Position numbers and translations under genes: made by a program. Below are positions 5,217 to 6,712 of a DNA stretch of 6,712 nucleotides, piece by piece; the first letter of the stretch is position 1, and every line of letters starts with the position of its first letter. This stretch comes from JAVBQU01 sp031548675 (lineage in GTDB: Bacteria; Bacteroidota; Bacteroidia; Bacteroidales; P3). The notes under the pieces were generated by a model. It had not been told where the DNA came from, ran no database searches, and worked only from the letters and a program-made list of their open reading frames with translations. The stretch lies in NCBI GenBank assembly GCA_031548675.1, contig JAVBQU010000188.1:1-6712 (forward strand), in the 5' to 3' direction.

Positions 5217-6712
5217 ATGACTGCATTAAGAGAAGTACTTGCGCCAATCTATTTAAAGCTAAATAGAAAACAAAATATTGTAGGGATCATATCTATTGTT
5301 GTAAGTGTTTGTTTATCGCTATTTTATTTTTCTCAGTTTACAGAACAAGCATTTCAAAAATTCTTTTCAAGCGATAGCCTCTATCTACCCTCTATTTATA
5401 AAGATTTATTTATAGATGGAGGCAGTTTTAAGGGTTGGCATGTAAATCCTGCCCCTAATTTCTTTCCCGATATGCTATTTTTCTTTATCCTTATGTTTTT
5501 TACACAGGGAAATCTCATTGTATCTTCTTTTTTATTCGGTATTATCCAGTTCTATTTCATTCTGTTTGTGGTCTATAAAATTTTCAAAACCTTTGCTCCA
5601 ACAATTACTTTAAATAAGTTCTCTTTAATCATACTATTGTTTTCTCTAATGCCGTTATTTTACATAATTGATGGAGAATCGTACAATGCGTTTTTGGCAT
5701 TTTCAAATGCATACCATAATGGAGCTTTCTTAATGGCACTTATTTCTTTATGGATTGTTCTTAACTACTTAAAAAATCCTCGGTGGTCATTAATCATATG
5801 CTTTTTTATTGTTGCAACAATTTCAATTCCTTGCGATAAATTATACTTAATGTGCTTTATCGTACCAGCCATTATATGTTTTTGTATTTTGCTTATCTTG
5901 AATTATAAGAGAAAACTTATTTTAGACCTACTATTATCTTCTATTATTGCTGCTGTAGCAGGTCTTATTATTTTCTACATATTTGCACATAATCCATATT
6001 TTTTTACTCCTCAAGCACAGCAATTTATGTGTTTTGATTGTATTCGGGACTCATGGGAGCTATTTAGAATGCAAATGATAAGCTACTATTCTAAATTTTC
6101 GATAACCCAATTCTTTTTTAGTATATCCTTACTATCTTTCTTTTTTACAGCACTTTATACTTCCCGAAAAACGATTCGGATTATTACAAAAAAAGATATC
6201 TGTGATGTAAAATATGTTTATTCTTTATTTTCTACAATAGCTGTTCCTATCATCATATTTACGCCTATTTTTGCCGGAAATTATTCTCATATAGAATGTT
6301 TAAGATATAATATATTCGGATTTCTACTATCAATATTTAATGTTATATTGCCGTTTTATGATAAAAAACAATTTAATCTTGTTTCAAATGTTTCTTCCGT
6401 ATGTTTTATCATAATTATATTCTTTATCAGTCTAGGTGTCCCCAATAAAATACAGAATCCCTATAAAGGATTGAAGAATTTTTTTACCTATTACCCCGAA
6501 GAAGCAAAAGAATTAGACGAGCTTACAAAATCACTAAATGTACAATACGGAGTTACCAATGATTATTGGAAAGCCAAACGAATAACCATGTTTTCAAAAC
6601 AAAATGTTAGGCTATATACAGTTACCGATTTTCGGAAGCCGGACCCCCATGTTACAAATGAGTACTGGTATCTGGGTAAGGAAACAGGAGAATATTCCCA
6701 TCCTAACTTTAA
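5217..6712 (+). CDS. Multi-pass membrane protein, GT-C glycosyltransferase-like, 3'-truncated
   Basis: From ATG 5217 the frame is open for 498 codons to the right edge, so the C-terminus is missing. The N-terminus is short and basic (to KLNRKQN), followed by a first helix at about 20-39. A loop follows with two aspartates (D63 and D67 in YKDLFIDGGS) and a WHVNPAPNFFPD stretch. About ten further helices run between residues 84 and 407. A soluble, probably extracytoplasmic tail starts near 410 and includes YWKAKRITMFS and NEYWYL. One helix, an acidic first outer loop, then many helices and a soluble tail is the plan of GT-C enzymes, which move sugars from polyprenyl-phosphate donors outside the membrane. 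AYHNGA (165-170) and CLRYN (361-365) also fit my memory of such proteins. The start lies 3 nt after the paralog D stop, so the two are likely co-expressed. Sugar and acceptor are unknown; another polytopic envelope enzyme is possible. Confidence 0.75.
   Translation, partial: MTALREVLAPIYLKLNRKQNIVGIISIVVSVCLSLFYFSQFTEQAFQKFFSSDSLYLPSIYKDLFIDGGSFKGWHVNPAPNFFPDMLFFFILMFFTQGNLIVSSFLFGIIQFYFILFVVYKIFKTFAPTITLNKFSLIILLFSLMPLFYIIDGESYNAFLAFSNAYHNGAFLMALISLWIVLNYLKNPRWSLIICFFIVATISIPCDKLYLMCFIVPAIICFCILLILNYKRKLILDLLLSSIIAAVAGLIIFYIFAHNPYFFTPQAQQFMCFDCIRDSWELFRMQMISYYSKFSITQFFFSISLLSFFFTALYTSRKTIRIITKKDICDVKYVYSLFSTIAVPIIIFTPIFAGNYSHIECLRYNIFGFLLSIFNVILPFYDKKQFNLVSNVSSVCFIIIIFFISLGVPNKIQNPYKGLKNFFTYYPEEAKELDELTKSLNVQYGVTNDYWKAKRITMFSKQNVRLYTVTDFRKPDPHVTNEYWYLGKETGEYSHPNF

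Overview
The window is AT-rich and almost entirely coded on the plus strand. It looks like accessory chromosome from a member of the Bacteroidota. The evidence is the style of the predicted secreted proteins (signal peptides ending in YSQS), TlpA/thioredoxin domains with the FWF-type active-site context common in that phylum, no clear Shine-Dalgarno sequences, and one candidate TTTG/TAnnTTTG-type promoter. I cannot name a genus from sequence alone.

Layout. Four paralogous genes of one exported family dominate: 1-674 (5'-truncated by the window), 1684-2499, 2512-3774 and 3918-5213. The full form has a signal peptide, an unassigned N-terminal domain of about 240 residues (perhaps LolA-like), and a C-terminal TlpA-type thioredoxin domain with a CxPC active site. 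The 1684-2499 copy has only the N-terminal domain. Between the first and second copies lie a 63-residue two-helix membrane protein (761-952) and a 177-residue membrane protein with a possible bacterial PH-like tail (1071-1604). A decayed, shortened relic of the 63-residue gene lies at 3819-3906, between the third and fourth copies. The ancestral duplicated unit was therefore probably 'TlpA-fusion gene plus small membrane gene'. From 5217 to the right edge an open frame of 498 codons encodes a multi-pass membrane protein resembling GT-C glycosyltransferases. It starts 3 nt after the fourth paralog.

How they may work together. The paralogs should act outside the cytoplasm (periplasm or cell envelope) as thiol-disulfide proteins. 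The N-terminal domain may bind a substrate or lipid and present it to the thioredoxin domain; this is inference. The tight spacing of 1684-2499 with 2512-3774, and of 3918-5213 with 5217 onward, suggests co-transcription. The most striking feature is ongoing recombination: one copy is a patchwork of two others, one has lost its redox domain at a clean domain boundary, and one accessory gene has been reduced to a remnant. No CRISPR array, tRNA, rRNA, transposase or integrase was seen.
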